Position numbers and translations under genes: made by a program
Shown: positions 1-10,477 of the stretch, one piece after another
Layout of the letters: the number at the start of each line of letters is the position of its first letter
Position numbering within the stretch: the stretch's first letter is position 1
The notes under the pieces: generated by a model
What the model was told of the DNA's origin: nothing
The model's database searches: none
What the model saw: only the letters and a program-made list of their open reading frames with translations
Source: an uncultured Lachnospiraceae bacterium
GTDB lineage: Bacteria; Bacillota; Clostridia; Lachnospirales; Lachnospiraceae
Assembly: GCA_948470335.1 (NCBI GenBank)
Contig: CAOKOL010000030.1
Coordinates: 1-51,620, forward strand
Direction: 5' to 3'
DNA: 51,620 nucleotides

Positions 1-75
1 ATTTGAACCCTCGCGCCGCGTGAACGACCTACACCCTTAGCAGGGGCGCCTCTTCGGCCTCTTGAGTATTTCTCC
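1..75 (-). tRNA. tRNA-Ser (anticodon GCU), 3' end cut off by window edge
   Basis: Read on the minus strand, the sequence starts with GGAGAAA (acceptor 5' arm, at 75-69). It then has a D arm containing CCGAAGAGG, an anticodon stem CGCCC/GGGTG around the loop CTGCTAA (anticodon GCT), a long type II variable arm and a T arm containing GGTTCAAAT. The long variable arm and the anticodon identify a serine tRNA reading AGC/AGU codons. The 3' acceptor strand and any encoded CCA lie outside the window. Confidence 0.93.
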
Positions 76-147
76 GAATTCTAAGAAGCCTGATGTTTAC
101 TCGCTTCTTATCATAATTAAGTTTGTGCGCAATCAAACGCATTAACG

Positions 148-176
148 ATTATACTTGATATGGTAACTCTTGTCAA
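148..176 (-). promoter_or_regulatory. promoter of the tRNA-Ser transcript
   Basis: On the minus strand there is a perfect TTGACA (176-171), a 17-base spacer and a perfect TATAAT (153-148). It lies about 70 bases before the tRNA 5' end. A fully consensus sigma-A promoter is what a stable-RNA gene would carry. Confidence 0.85.
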
Positions 177-316
177 TAACTTTTTTATTTATTTTTTCAT
201 TTTTTGAAATCTTCTAAAAAGAAACGAACCAAAAGCTCCTTCTGCCGTAGTTTTTCCCCGCACAATAATCGTCCATACCGGCTTTCTTCGGCCCTGTCAA
301 CCATAAATCCGGCTTT

Positions 317-354
317 AAAAACAGCCGGCCGGTCAAACTCCGCCGGCTGTTTTT
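317..354 (-). terminator. intrinsic terminator after gyrA (works on both strands by sequence)
   Basis: A 13-bp perfect inverted repeat (317-329 and 342-354) has a GC-rich core GCCGGC and A/T ends, so a U-tract follows the stem on either strand. It starts 16 bases after the gyrA stop and should end the gyrB-gyrA transcript. Between it and the tRNA promoter (about 177-316) I see only AT-rich sequence and no gene. Confidence 0.85.
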
Positions 355-369
355 AATCCTTCGATTTTA

Positions 370-2877
370 CTAATTTTCGCTTTCCAACTGTTCTTCCAGT
401 TCATGCACCACGGTGTCGGAATCTTTTTTATCGTCTTCCCGCACTTTGGCGATACTGGCAACCGTTACGTTTTTCTCAAGATCCATATCAATCAGCTTTA
501 CGCCGGAGGTAATTCTTCCAAGCCGGGAAATATCTGACACACTCATACGGATCACGATGCCTTCCGTATTGATAATCATAATCTCCTGGTCGTCATAGAT
601 GGCCTTTACCCCGACGATATTCCCGGTCTTTTCGTTGATCTTATAACATTTGATTCCTTTTCCGCCTCTGTTCTGGGCGGTAAATTCTTCCAGAAGCGTC
701 CGTTTTCCCATACCATTCTGGGATACAAACAGTAAGGCGCTTCCCTGGGTATCCAACTGCATGCCCACGATTTCGTCATCATATTCCATCTTCATGCCGA
801 TCACACCCATGGAAGTTCTTCCTGTGGGCCGTACACAGGATTCATGGAAGCGGATACACTGTCCAAAGGCAGTTACCAGGAAAATGTCCTTTTTATTATT
901 GGTAAATTTCACTTCAATCAGCTCGTCATCGTCCCGCAGGGTAATCGCCTGCAGTCCGGACTTGCGGATATTCATAAAATCAGTGATATCTGTCTTTTTC
1001 ACCATTCCTTTTTTCGTGGCCATAAACAGATATTTTCCCTGTTTGTATTCTTTGATGGGAATCACCGCGGTGATCCGTTCGTCCGGCAGAAGCTGAAGCA
1101 GGTTTACGATGGCCGTTCCCCTGGCCGTTCGTCCGGCTTCGGGAATCTCATAGGTCTTCAGGCGATACACCCGGCCCGTATTTGTGAAAAACATCACAAA
1201 ATGGTGGGTGGTGGTCATCATCAGATCTTCAATGAAATCTTCCTCCAGCGTCTGCATTCCCTTAATGCCTTTTCCGCCTCTGTGCTGGCTTTTAAAATTA
1301 TTGACGGACATCCGCTTGATATAGCCAAGCCGGGTCATGGCAATCACCACCGATTCGTCGGGAATCAGATCCTCGTCCACCAGATCTCCGTCGTCATAGC
1401 CGATTTTGGTTCTTCTCTCGTCGCCGTATTTATCGGAAATCACCATGATTTCGTCTCTGATTACGCCCAGCAGCTTTTTCTCATCCGCCAGAATCGCTTT
1501 TAAGTACTCGATTTTTTCTTTCAGCTCCCTGTACTCACCTTCCAGCTTTTCCCGTTCCAGACCGGTCAGCGCGCGGATCCGCATATCGACGATGGCCTGC
1601 GCCTGAACATCGCTTAAAGAGAACCGCTCCATTAACCGTTCTTTCGCCTCGGCGGTGGTACGGGAACTTCTTACGATACTGATTACCTCGTCAATATGAT
1701 CCAGGGCAATCAGCAGACCTTCCAGAATATGAGCCCGTTCTTCCGCCTTATTTAACTCATATTTTGTCCGCCTGGTTACGACTTCCTTCTGGTGGTCCAG
1801 ATAATAGTGAAGCATCTGGGACAGATTCAGCACTTTTGGCTCGTTGTTTACAAGAGCCAGCATAATCACGCCGAAAGTGTCCTGCAGCTGGGTATGTTTA
1901 TATAACTGGTTCAGAATAATATTCGGATTCACGTCCCGGCGCAGCTCAATACAGATCCGCATTCCGGAACGGTCAGACTCATCTCTGAGATCGGTGATGC
2001 CGTCCACCTTTTTTTCCTTGACAAGTTCCGCGATCTTTTCGATCAGCCTGGCCTTATTTACCATATAGGGCAGTTCCATGACAATAATCTTGTTTTTGCC
2101 GTTTGGCATCGTCTCTATATCGGTCACGGCCCGGACTCTTATTTTTCCTCTTCCGGTTCTGTAAGCCTGATCGATTCCATACCTTCCGAGAATCTCGGCT
2201 CCTGTAGGAAAATCAGGACCTTTTACAAGCTCCAAAAGCTCCTCGATAGCGGTTTCTCTGTCCTCATTTACATAATTATCAATGATTTTTACCACCGCTT
2301 CAATGGTTTCCCGCATATTATGAGGCGGTATGTTGGTAGCCATGCCCACGGCGATGCCGGTGGTGCCGTTGACCAGCAGATTGGGATATCTGGAAGGCAA
2401 CACGGAAGGCTCCTTTTCCGTCTCGTCAAAGTTGGGAACAAAATCCACCGTGTTTTTATTGATATCCGCCAGCATTTCCATGGAAATCTTGCTTAATCTG
2501 GCCTCGGTATAACGCATGGCGGCAGCCTCGTCTCCGTCCACGGAACCGAAATTGCCGTGTCCGTCCACCAGAGGGTATCTGGTGTTAAAATCCTGGGCCA
2601 GCTTTACCAGCGCTTCGTAAATAGAGCTGTCTCCGTGAGGATGATATTTACCCATGGTATCGCCGACGATACGGGCGCACTTACGATGGGGCTTATCAGG
2701 CCCGTTGTTCAGCTCAATCATAGAATAGAGAATTCTTCTCTGTACCGGCTTTAAGCCGTCCCGCACATCGGGAAGCGCTCTGGCGGCAATTACGCTCATG
2801 GCGTAATCAATGTAAGACGTCTCCATTGTTTTTTTCAGGTCCACCTCATGAACCTGATCGAAAATAGTCTGATCCAT
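370..2877 (-). CDS. gyrA: DNA gyrase subunit A
   Basis: Breakage-reunion subunit of gyrase, which introduces negative supercoils with GyrB. The 835 residues are the usual length. The active-site tyrosine is Y123 in [11 protein letters not shown]. The quinolone-resistance-determining stretch [12 protein letters not shown] (79-90) has Ser84 and Glu88 at the positions of E. coli Ser83 and Asp87, so it looks unmutated. The GyrA-box-type motif RGGKGIKG lies in the C-terminal beta-pinwheel domain, and a second RGGKGIK occurs further on. The start is supported by AGGAGG a few bases upstream. It follows gyrB by 19 bases in the same leftward operon. The C-terminus ends in an acidic tail. Confidence 0.98.
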   Translation of the reverse strand: MDQTIFDQVHEVDLKKTMETSYIDYAMSVIAARALPDVRDGLKPVQRRILYSMIELNNGPDKPHRKCARIVGDTMGKYHPHGDSSIYEALVKLAQDFNTRYPLVDGHGNFGSVDGDEAAAMRYTEARLSKISMEMLADINKNTVDFVPNFDETEKEPSVLPSRYPNLLVNGTTGIAVGMATNIPPHNMRETIEAVVKIIDNYVNEDRETAIEELLELVKGPDFPTGAEILGRYGIDQAYRTGRGKIRVRAVTDIETMPNGKNKIIVMELPYMVNKARLIEKIAELVKEKKVDGITDLRDESDRSGMRICIELRRDVNPNIILNQLYKHTQLQDTFGVIMLALVNNEPKVLNLSQMLHYYLDHQKEVVTRRTKYELNKAEERAHILEGLLIALDHIDEVISIVRSSRTTAEAKERLMERFSLSDVQAQAIVDMRIRALTGLEREKLEGEYRELKEKIEYLKAILADEKKLLGVIRDEIMVISDKYGDERRTKIGYDDGDLVDEDLIPDESVVIAMTRLGYIKRMSVNNFKSQHRGGKGIKGMQTLEEDFIEDLMMTTTHHFVMFFTNTGRVYRLKTYEIPEAGRTARGTAIVNLLQLLPDERITAVIPIKEYKQGKYLFMATKKGMVKKTDITDFMNIRKSGLQAITLRDDDELIEVKFTNNKKDIFLVTAFGQCIRFHESCVRPTGRTSMGVIGMKMEYDDEIVGMQLDTQGSALLFVSQNGMGKRTLLEEFTAQNRGGKGIKCYKINEKTGNIVGVKAIYDDQEIMIINTEGIVIRMSVSDISRLGRITSGVKLIDMDLEKNVTVASIAKVREDDKKDSDTVVHELEEQLESEN

Positions 2878-2896
2878 TGATCCTCCTAAGTTTATA

Positions 2897-4828
<1,932 letters not shown>

Positions 4829-4846
4829 TTATTTGGGCTTTTCTTT

Positions 4847-5938
4847 TCATATTTCATTTTTGCAGATCACCGTTCCGTGCTCCACCTGAAAGATTTTATC
4901 CATCTGAAACCTGTCGTTTACAAAATCATCCAGTCCCGTACAGGTAATCAGTGTCTGAATATGAGAGATACTGTTTAACAGTTGGTTCTGCCGTTTGCTG
5001 TCTAATTCTGAAAGCACATCGTCCAGCAAAAGCACCGGCTCATCCTTCGCCACTTCCTCCACCAGCCTGATTTCGGAAAGCTTCAAAGACAATGCGGCCG
5101 TTCTCTGCTGACCCTGGGACCCGAACTTTCTGATATCCATTCCGTTTACAAGAAAACAGATATCGTCCCTGTGAGGACCGTTCAGCGTAGACTTCTGCCT
5201 GATATCCCGTTCCCGGCCTGCTGCAAGCGCCGATTCAAAGGCTTCCTCCGTCACATTCGGTTCATAGCGAATCAGAAGACGTTCCCGCCCTTCTGTCAAA
5301 CGGTCATGAACCTCCGTGATAATCTCATTAAGCCGGTCCGCAAACCGGCGGCGCTCCTGTATAATGTTTTTCCCGTAGCGCACCATCTGAAGATCCCAGA
5401 TCTGAAGGGTATCCATGGTTTCCGGCTTATATGACAGATCTTTTAACAGCTTGTTTCTCTGAAGAACCACTTTATTGTAAGCCGACAACTGACTGGTATA
5501 AATCGGATTTAGCTGACACAGCTCCATATCAATAAAATGACGGCGCTCCGCCGGGCCGTTTTTGATAATTCCAAGATCCTCCGGCGAGAAAAAAATTACA
5601 TGGGCGATTCCCAGAAGCTCGCTGGCCTTTCGGATCGGAACGCCGTTGATGGCGATGCCCTTTGGCTTATTTTTCTTTAAATGCATGTCAATCCGGTAAT
5701 CCAGTCCTCTGCGGTTCAGAATCATCTTCAGATGAGACTCTTCTTTTTCAAACTGAATCACCTCTTTGTCCTTGCTTCCCCGATGGGATTTGGTGGTGCT
5801 GCATACATAGATTGCTTCCAGGATATTTGTTTTTCCCTGGGCATTGTCCCCGTAAAAGATATTCGTGCCCTCGTGCAGCCCAAGGCACATTCTGTCATAA
5901 TTTCTGTAGGAGCTCAGATCCAGTGATTTAATAATCAT
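4847..5938 (-). CDS. recF: DNA replication and repair protein RecF
   Basis: SMC-like ATPase that helps load RecA at gaps. The Walker A motif GDNAQGKTN lies near residue 30. The ABC-type C-terminal part carries LLLDDVLSELD, followed by the conserved region ending in a short basic tail. At 363 residues it matches the family. Its start overlaps the end of the S4-domain gene by 11 bases and has only a weak ribosome-binding site, which suggests translational coupling. It lies in the usual place between yaaA and gyrB. Confidence 0.97.
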   Translation of the reverse strand: MIIKSLDLSSYRNYDRMCLGLHEGTNIFYGDNAQGKTNILEAIYVCSTTKSHRGSKDKEVIQFEKEESHLKMILNRRGLDYRIDMHLKKNKPKGIAINGVPIRKASELLGIAHVIFFSPEDLGIIKNGPAERRHFIDMELCQLNPIYTSQLSAYNKVVLQRNKLLKDLSYKPETMDTLQIWDLQMVRYGKNIIQERRRFADRLNEIITEVHDRLTEGRERLLIRYEPNVTEEAFESALAAGRERDIRQKSTLNGPHRDDICFLVNGMDIRKFGSQGQQRTAALSLKLSEIRLVEEVAKDEPVLLLDDVLSELDSKRQNQLLNSISHIQTLITCTGLDDFVNDRFQMDKIFQVEHGTVICKNEI

Positions 5939-6146
5939 GTTCTTTTATCCGAATGCTTTTTCCCTGATAGGAAACTAGATCTCCGGGATACAGTTTTTTT
6001 CCTCTTTGAAGCTGAACTTCCCCGTTTACGCTAACCAGTCCGTCCAGGATGACTTCTTTTGCTTCCGCCCCGGATTCTACCAGACCGCAGGCTTTTAAGG
6101 CCTGGCCCAGTTTAATAAATTCTTCTCTTAATGTCAGTTCTTCCAT
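5928..6146 (-). CDS. yaaA: S4-domain RNA-binding protein YaaA (RecF-adjacent)
   Basis: Small S4-type RNA-binding protein of 72 residues, the size of the Bacillus YaaA/YlmH-like family found between dnaN and recF. The S4 signature FIKLGQALKACGLVESG...VSVNGEV is clear. Members are linked to ribosome assembly, but the exact role is not fixed. I chose the ATG at 6146 (MEELTL) because GGGAG lies 5 bases upstream. The upstream ATG at 6158 overlaps that site and lacks its own. Confidence 0.88.
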   Translation of the reverse strand: MEELTLREEFIKLGQALKACGLVESGAEAKEVILDGLVSVNGEVQLQRGKKLYPGDLVSYQGKSIRIKEHDY

Positions 6147-6240
6147 ACAGTCTCCCATTCACAAAACCTGTTTTTCCAAAGGAATACAAGGGTACCCGTT
6201 TATACGGGGTTTCTTATAAAACCGGCGGTCTTTTTTTCGT

Positions 6241-7356
6241 TTAGGAATAATTCGCCGGAAGGAAGTTTACGGGCAAAATCAGGTAGATATAGCTTCCCTT
6301 TTCATCTTTGATAAAACAGGGCGCTTTGGCGTTGGTCATATACAGGTCAATTTCTTCATCGTCGATTACCCGCAGCGCGTCGATCACATATCTGGGGTTA
6401 AAGCCGATCATCAGATCTTTTCCCTGTTTCTGCACCGGCATATCCTCCCGCATGGAACCAATCGAAGAATTCAGGCTGATCTCGATTTTTTCGTCCTCAA
6501 AATTTAAGACGATGGGTTTGTTGTCATTTTCCCGGACCAGAAGGACGGAGCGCTCCAGACTGCTCAGCAGCTCTTTTTTGTTAATCGTTACTTTTGTCTC
6601 ATAATTATCAGACAGCATCTGATTGACTCTGAAGTATTCTCCCTCAATCAGACGGGAAACGACAATCGTATTGTCAAATTCAAAACAGATATGGTTGCCC
6701 GTAAAAAAGATGCAGACATCCTGATCCACATCACCGGAGAGAATCTTGCTGACTTCGCTCAGTGTTTTTCCGGGTACAATCACCTTCTGATTGGGATATA
6801 CATCTTTTAACACTACGTTTCTGATAGAAATGCGGTGTCCGTCCAAAGCCACTACCCGCATCGTATTTTCATTGATTTCAAACAGCTCTCCCGTCATGAT
6901 TTTATTGACATCATTGGCGGAAATGGAAAAAATTGTCTGTCTTATTACTTCTTTCAACGCAAACTGAGACAGGCAGACATAGCTGTTTTTTTCTATATCA
7001 GGCAGGTAGGAAAACTCTTCTCCTGACTGTCCGGGAATACGAAATTTTGACTTTTCGCAGGAGATTGTCAGAAGAAACTTTTCATCTGTCTCAATCGTAA
7101 TATCGTTGTCAGGAAGCTTTCTGATAATTTCGGAAAACAGCTTGGCATTTATGGCAATTTTTCCCTTTTCTAAAATATTCCCTTCTATCGTCGTTTCAAT
7201 CCCTAATTCCATGTCGTTTGCAGTGAGCTTTATGTTCGTATCTTCAGCGTTAATCAGAATACATTCCAGGATCGGCATGGTTGTTTTTGAAGAAACTGCT
7301 TTCAGTACGATATTGATTCCGTTCAGCAGGGAAGGTTTTGGAAATATGATTTTCAT
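6241..7356 (-). CDS. dnaN: DNA polymerase III beta subunit (sliding clamp)
   Basis: Ring-shaped processivity clamp with three repeated domains. The 371-residue length and sequence fit throughout, including the N-terminal MKIIFPKPSLLNGINIVLKA-type start and the C-terminal LILPVNF-type hydrophobic end. The ATG at 7356 is the only sensible start. Its AGGAG lies 13 bases upstream, rather far, and the gap holds a perfect DnaA box (7361-7369). DnaA could therefore influence dnaN expression. It is separated from dnaA by about 300 bases of origin sequence. Confidence 0.97.
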   Translation of the reverse strand: MKIIFPKPSLLNGINIVLKAVSSKTTMPILECILINAEDTNIKLTANDMELGIETTIEGNILEKGKIAINAKLFSEIIRKLPDNDITIETDEKFLLTISCEKSKFRIPGQSGEEFSYLPDIEKNSYVCLSQFALKEVIRQTIFSISANDVNKIMTGELFEINENTMRVVALDGHRISIRNVVLKDVYPNQKVIVPGKTLSEVSKILSGDVDQDVCIFFTGNHICFEFDNTIVVSRLIEGEYFRVNQMLSDNYETKVTINKKELLSSLERSVLLVRENDNKPIVLNFEDEKIEISLNSSIGSMREDMPVQKQGKDLMIGFNPRYVIDALRVIDDEEIDLYMTNAKAPCFIKDEKGSYIYLILPVNFLPANYS

Positions 7357-7360
7357 GGAT

Positions 7361-7606
7361 TGTGTATAACTCCTTTCGGTGATCGGTGAAGGAATGATTA
7401 TATTTTTTCAGCAGTAGTAATAGTCGGGGCTGTGGATAGGTGTATAAGTGCGGTTTTGCCAGTAAAAATCAGTATTTTTCAAACGTATAACTGTGTGGAC
7501 AACCTGACTTTAAGCTAGGGATAACGGCGAGGTTGTCCACAATGAAAATGTTATTCACATTCATACACATATTATCCACATGGATTGAACCTGATTTTGT
7601 GGATGA
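7361..7606. other. oriC: oriC, dnaA-dnaN part, with DnaA boxes and a DnaA-trio unwinding module
   Basis: The gene-free stretch 7357-7652 carries many DnaA boxes (consensus TTATNCACA). Perfect matches are 7361-7369, 7551-7559 and 7572-7580. One-mismatch copies are 7431-7439, 7439-7447, 7494-7502, 7533-7541, 7561-7569 and 7598-7606. Next to the 7431/7439 tandem pair is a GC-rich block (7424-7430), then plus-strand triplets CAG CAG TAG TAA TAG (7409-7423), then an AT-rich run (7396-7408). Read 3' to 5', the triplets give GAT-AAT-GAT-GAC-GAC, which fits the DnaA-trio consensus. This order matches the basal unwinding system described for Bacillus subtilis. I infer that strand opening starts here. 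Confidence 0.88.
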
Positions 7607-7652
7607 ATTTCATGTAGAAGGATTTTATGCGGCGTGCCGGCGTATCGAATCG

Positions 7653-8990
7653 CTAAGGCTGATTTGTGCTGATTTTCTTTTTCAGTACGTCTAAGGTGTT
7701 TCGAAGATTTTCATTCGTTTCCAGATCTTTTTTAATCTTTTCATAACCATGCATAACGGTGGTATGGTCTTTGCCCAGATATTTTCCGATCTGCTGCAAG
7801 GGAATGTCAATCATATCACGGCAGAGATACATAATAATCTGCCTGGGGTAAGCGATATCCCGGCTTCGTTTGGAGGAAGACAGATCTGATGTGTTAATGT
7901 TGAAATGCTCTGCCGTGATCTTGATGATCCGTTCGGGCGTAACCTCCTGAATCTGATTCGGGGAGATATAGTCTCTGAGCACTTCTACGGCGATATCCAG
8001 ATTGATTTCCTTCCGGTCGAGGCGGGAAAAAGCCGCCAGTTTTGTCAGAGCGCCTTCCAGCTCTCTGATGTTGGATTTTATATTTTCCGCTATGTATTTA
8101 ATGACTTCCTCATCAATGAAAAAGTTTTCCAGTTCTTCTTTTTTCCGCAGAATGGCGATTCTGGTCTCGTAATCCGGCGGCTGGATATCTGCGGTCAGTC
8201 CCCACTCGAACCGGGAACGAAGCCGTTCTTCCAGCGTTTCAATTTCCTTTGGAGGCCGGTCCGAGGAAATGATAATCTGTTTTTTCGAGTCCTTCATGGA
8301 GTTGAAGGTGTGGAAAAACTCTTCCTGGGTACTTTCTTTTCCTGCGATAAACTGGATATCGTCGATCAGCAGGACATCGTTGTTTCTGTATTTTTCCCGG
8401 AACTGGGTGTTTGTATTTTTACGGATGGCCTCGATCAGTTCGTTTGTGAATACTTCCGAGGTGACATACATAATCTTTTTAGAGGAATCGTTTTTTAATA
8501 TAAAGTTGGCGATGGAGTGCATCAGGTGGGTTTTTCCCAGTCCGACATCACCATAGATAAACAGCGGATTATAGATTTCGCCCGGAGACTCCGCTACGGC
8601 CAGGGCAGCGGCGTGAGCCATACGGTTGTTCGCGCCGACCACAAAGGTGTCGAAGGTATATTTTGCATTTAAATTAGAAGCACGATAGACGGAACTGTCA
8701 ATGGACGGCTTCTTTTTTTCCGGCTGCTCCTCATCCGGCAGGAAAAAAATGACAGATCCGTGTACTCCTGTGATCTGTTCAATAGCAAATTGGAGAAATA
8801 CGGTATATTTTTTCTGAATATATTCAAGTCCGTGCTTTTCGCCAGGGTAGGAGACATAGATTTTGTCATCCTCTATAGAATAAGGAACAAGAGGACGCAG
8901 CCATGTGTCGTAAGAGACATTGGTGATATCATGGTCTTCTTTCATATATTCCAGTATATCTTCCCATTTTTCTTTCAGTGTTTCCAGCAT
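7653..8990 (-). CDS. dnaA: chromosomal replication initiator protein DnaA
   Basis: AAA+ initiator that binds DnaA boxes and opens the origin. It has the N-terminal DnaB-interaction domain (1-75), a short linker, the AAA+ domain with Walker A GDVGLGKT (147-154) and Walker B LLIDDIQ, and the C-terminal duplex-binding domain IV. Domain IV includes SKRSRDIAYPRQIIMYLCR and the signature GKDHTTVMHGYEKI. The 445 residues are normal. The ATG has GGAG 9 bases upstream. It is flanked on both sides by DnaA-box clusters and has its own promoter at 9123-9151. Confidence 0.98.
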   Translation of the reverse strand: MLETLKEKWEDILEYMKEDHDITNVSYDTWLRPLVPYSIEDDKIYVSYPGEKHGLEYIQKKYTVFLQFAIEQITGVHGSVIFFLPDEEQPEKKKPSIDSSVYRASNLNAKYTFDTFVVGANNRMAHAAALAVAESPGEIYNPLFIYGDVGLGKTHLMHSIANFILKNDSSKKIMYVTSEVFTNELIEAIRKNTNTQFREKYRNNDVLLIDDIQFIAGKESTQEEFFHTFNSMKDSKKQIIISSDRPPKEIETLEERLRSRFEWGLTADIQPPDYETRIAILRKKEELENFFIDEEVIKYIAENIKSNIRELEGALTKLAAFSRLDRKEINLDIAVEVLRDYISPNQIQEVTPERIIKITAEHFNINTSDLSSSKRSRDIAYPRQIIMYLCRDMIDIPLQQIGKYLGKDHTTVMHGYEKIKKDLETNENLRNTLDVLKKKISTNQP

Positions 8991-9017
8991 TGTGTTCGCT
9001 CCAAGTCAAAGTAGCAC

Positions 9018-9042
9018 AAAGAAAAGCAGTTCCCTTTTCTTT
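9018..9042 (-). other. hairpin in the dnaA leader
   Basis: A perfect 9-bp inverted repeat (9018-9026 and 9034-9042) with a 7-base loop lies in the predicted dnaA 5' leader. A second small stem, CCCTG/CAGGG, lies upstream at about 9077-9092. Neither is followed by a U-run, so they are unlikely to be terminators. A role in mRNA stability or translation is possible but unproven. Confidence 0.45.
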
Positions 9043-9122
9043 GATGGATGATTGTGTGGCTGACGTTCCTCCAAAAGCCCTGTAATGCCAGGGTTTAACA
9101 GGTTTTTACGCATATATAGTTC

Positions 9123-9151
9123 ATTGTACTACAAAAAAGTCTTAAATTCAA
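9123..9151 (-). promoter_or_regulatory. dnaA promoter
   Basis: Minus-strand TTGAAT (9151-9146), a 17-base spacer and TACAAT (9128-9123), with one mismatch to consensus in each box. It lies about 130 bases upstream of the dnaA ATG, between the gene and the upstream DnaA-box cluster. That position fits the known autoregulation of dnaA. Confidence 0.7.
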
Positions 9152-9304
9152 TTCTAAATTTCAGTTATATGGAAGTAAATGGTGAAAGGGCAGGAAAGAT
9201 TTCAGTCAGATATGCGTAGTTGTGTCTGAAAGATATATAATAATAGGAAAGAACCCTTTGGAGAAGGGAAACGATTCTTTTTGGGATTATGTGAAATGAG
9301 AAAT

Positions 9305-9488
9305 TGTGGATAATGTGGATAACTTTTGTGGATAGAAAGTTATTCACATTATGCTTTTTTGGTGGAAAACAGTTGTACACAGAAAAAAACGGGAAAAAAT
9401 CAGGAAAAACGGAGGAACTGAAGAGGGGAAAAAGAAAGTTATCAACAAATTATCAACAAATTGTGGATAACTTTTGAAATGTGTATAA
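9305..9488. other. oriC: oriC, upstream DnaA-box cluster between dnaA and rpmH
   Basis: Nine DnaA-box-like 9-mers lie within 184 bases. Perfect TTATNCACA matches are 9305-9313, 9314-9322 (head to tail, no gap), 9340-9348, 9462-9470 and 9480-9488. One-mismatch copies are 9327-9335, 9373-9381, 9439-9447 and 9450-9458. The sequence at 9436-9474 is partly palindromic. The flanking stretch to 9575 is AT-rich. In B. subtilis the equivalent region recruits DnaA and controls initiation rather than being the melting site. I assign it the same role by analogy. Confidence 0.88.
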
Positions 9489-9575
9489 GATGGGAAAATT
9501 GTTTGATAAAAGAATTGAAAGTGTGGAAAAAGTGATTTTTACGTGCTTTTTTCTTATTTTCTTTTGAAAAACAAC

Positions 9576-9604
9576 TTGACGTGACCATGCAACTCTAATA
9601 TAAT
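9576..9604 (+). promoter_or_regulatory. rpmH promoter
   Basis: TTGACG (9576-9581), a 17-base spacer and a perfect TATAAT (9599-9604), about 50 bases before the rpmH start. A second TATAAT follows at 9605-9610. A strong promoter is expected for a ribosomal protein gene. Confidence 0.85.
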
Positions 9605-9655
9605 TATAATGCTGTTTCTAAAAAAGAATGAGATGGAATAAGGAGGTGTTGTGGG

Positions 9656-9790
9656 ATGAAGATGACATTTCAGCCTAAGAAAAGATCCAGAGCAAAGGTG
9701 CATGGATTCAGAGCAAGAATGAGCAGTGCTGGCGGAAGAAAAGTATTACAGGCCAGAAGAGCAAAAGGAAGAAAAAGATTGTCAGCTTAG
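9656..9790 (+). CDS. rpmH: 50S ribosomal protein L34
   Basis: A 44-residue, strongly basic protein beginning [14 protein letters not shown], with the family core [10 protein letters not shown] and ending GRKRLSA. It matches the exact length and pattern of bacterial L34. The ATG has AGGAGG (9641-9646) 9 bases upstream. It is the first gene rightward of the origin and is followed at once by a hairpin with a T-run that probably limits read-through into rnpA. Confidence 0.96.
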   Translation: MKMTFQPKKRSRAKVHGFRARMSSAGGRKVLQARRAKGRKRLSA

Positions 9791-9812
9791 GCCGCATGTT
9801 TGTGGCCTTTTT
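9790..9812 (+). terminator. partial terminator (attenuator) between rpmH and rnpA
   Basis: A 7-bp stem (9790-9796 with 9801-9807, one G-T pair) and a 4-base loop are followed directly by TTTTT (9808-9812). It starts inside the rpmH stop codon. There is no separate promoter visible for rnpA, so some transcription must pass. This would give much more L34 message than rnpA message. Confidence 0.65.
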
Positions 9813-9820
9813 CATTAAGT

Positions 9821-10204
9821 ATGTTTGGATTAAAGAAAAACAGTGATTTTGTGGCCGTCTATCATTCCGGTAAATCCTATGCCAATAAATATTTGATTAT
9901 GTATGCGATGAAAAATGGAACGGACAGTGTGAGAATCGGCATTTCGGTGAGTAAAAAGGTGGGAAACAGCGTGGTCAGACACAGAGTAAAGCGTCTGATT
10001 AAGGAAAGCTGCCGTTTACATGAAGTTCAGTTTAAGCAGGGATATGATTTAGTGATTATCGCCAGAAAGAGTGCGGCGGGCAGAAGCTATGATGAGATTG
10101 AAAGCGCGGTTTTACACCTGACCGGTCTGCATCATATCAGGCTGCCCCATGAAGAAGCGGAAACGGAGTCAGTTAAGGAGCATTTTCCGGGTACGGATGT
10201 ATGA
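9821..10204 (+). CDS. rnpA: ribonuclease P protein component
   Basis: Protein cofactor of RNase P, which trims tRNA 5' ends. The family signature appears as [24 protein letters not shown], here split as [10 protein letters not shown] and [11 protein letters not shown]. The N-terminal [19 protein letters not shown] is also typical. I chose the ATG at 9821 (127 residues) rather than the in-frame TTG at 9800, because the TTG lies in the rpmH attenuator hairpin. No strong ribosome-binding site is visible for either. Its stop overlaps the yidD start as ATGA. Confidence 0.95.
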   Translation: MFGLKKNSDFVAVYHSGKSYANKYLIMYAMKNGTDSVRIGISVSKKVGNSVVRHRVKRLIKESCRLHEVQFKQGYDLVIIARKSAAGRSYDEIESAVLHLTGLHHIRLPHEEAETESVKEHFPGTDV

Positions 10205-10413
10205 AACAGTTGATGATCGGTTTTATTAAGCTTTATCGAAGATATATTTCTCCGCTGAAGAGATATCCTTCCTGCAGATATGTGCCCACCTGTTCGTTGT
10301 ATGCGATCCAGGCGCTGGAGAAATATGGATTGCTGAAGGGGAGTTTTCTGGCGCTGAAAAGGATATTGCGCTGCCATCCGTTCGCAAAGGGAGGATATGA
10401 TCCCGTACCTTAA
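10201..10413 (+). CDS. yidD: membrane protein insertion efficiency factor YidD
   Basis: A 70-residue protein with the YidD pattern: [20 protein letters not shown] amphipathic start, the cysteine-containing [19 protein letters not shown] and the terminal [13 protein letters not shown]. It is peripheral at the inner membrane and helps YidC-dependent insertion. Its start overlaps the rnpA stop by 4 bases and yidC follows. Confidence 0.95.
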   Translation: MKQLMIGFIKLYRRYISPLKRYPSCRYVPTCSLYAIQALEKYGLLKGSFLALKRILRCHPFAKGGYDPVP

Positions 10414-10477
10414 ATAATATAGAGGAAAAAGCGCACCTGACATTCTGTTATTTTACCGGATCAAGGAGGATGTTCAA

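Noticed and set aside
7516..7525. TAGGGATAAC, identical to the first ten bases of the I-SceI site
   Set aside because: The remaining eight bases do not match, so it is a chance likeness.
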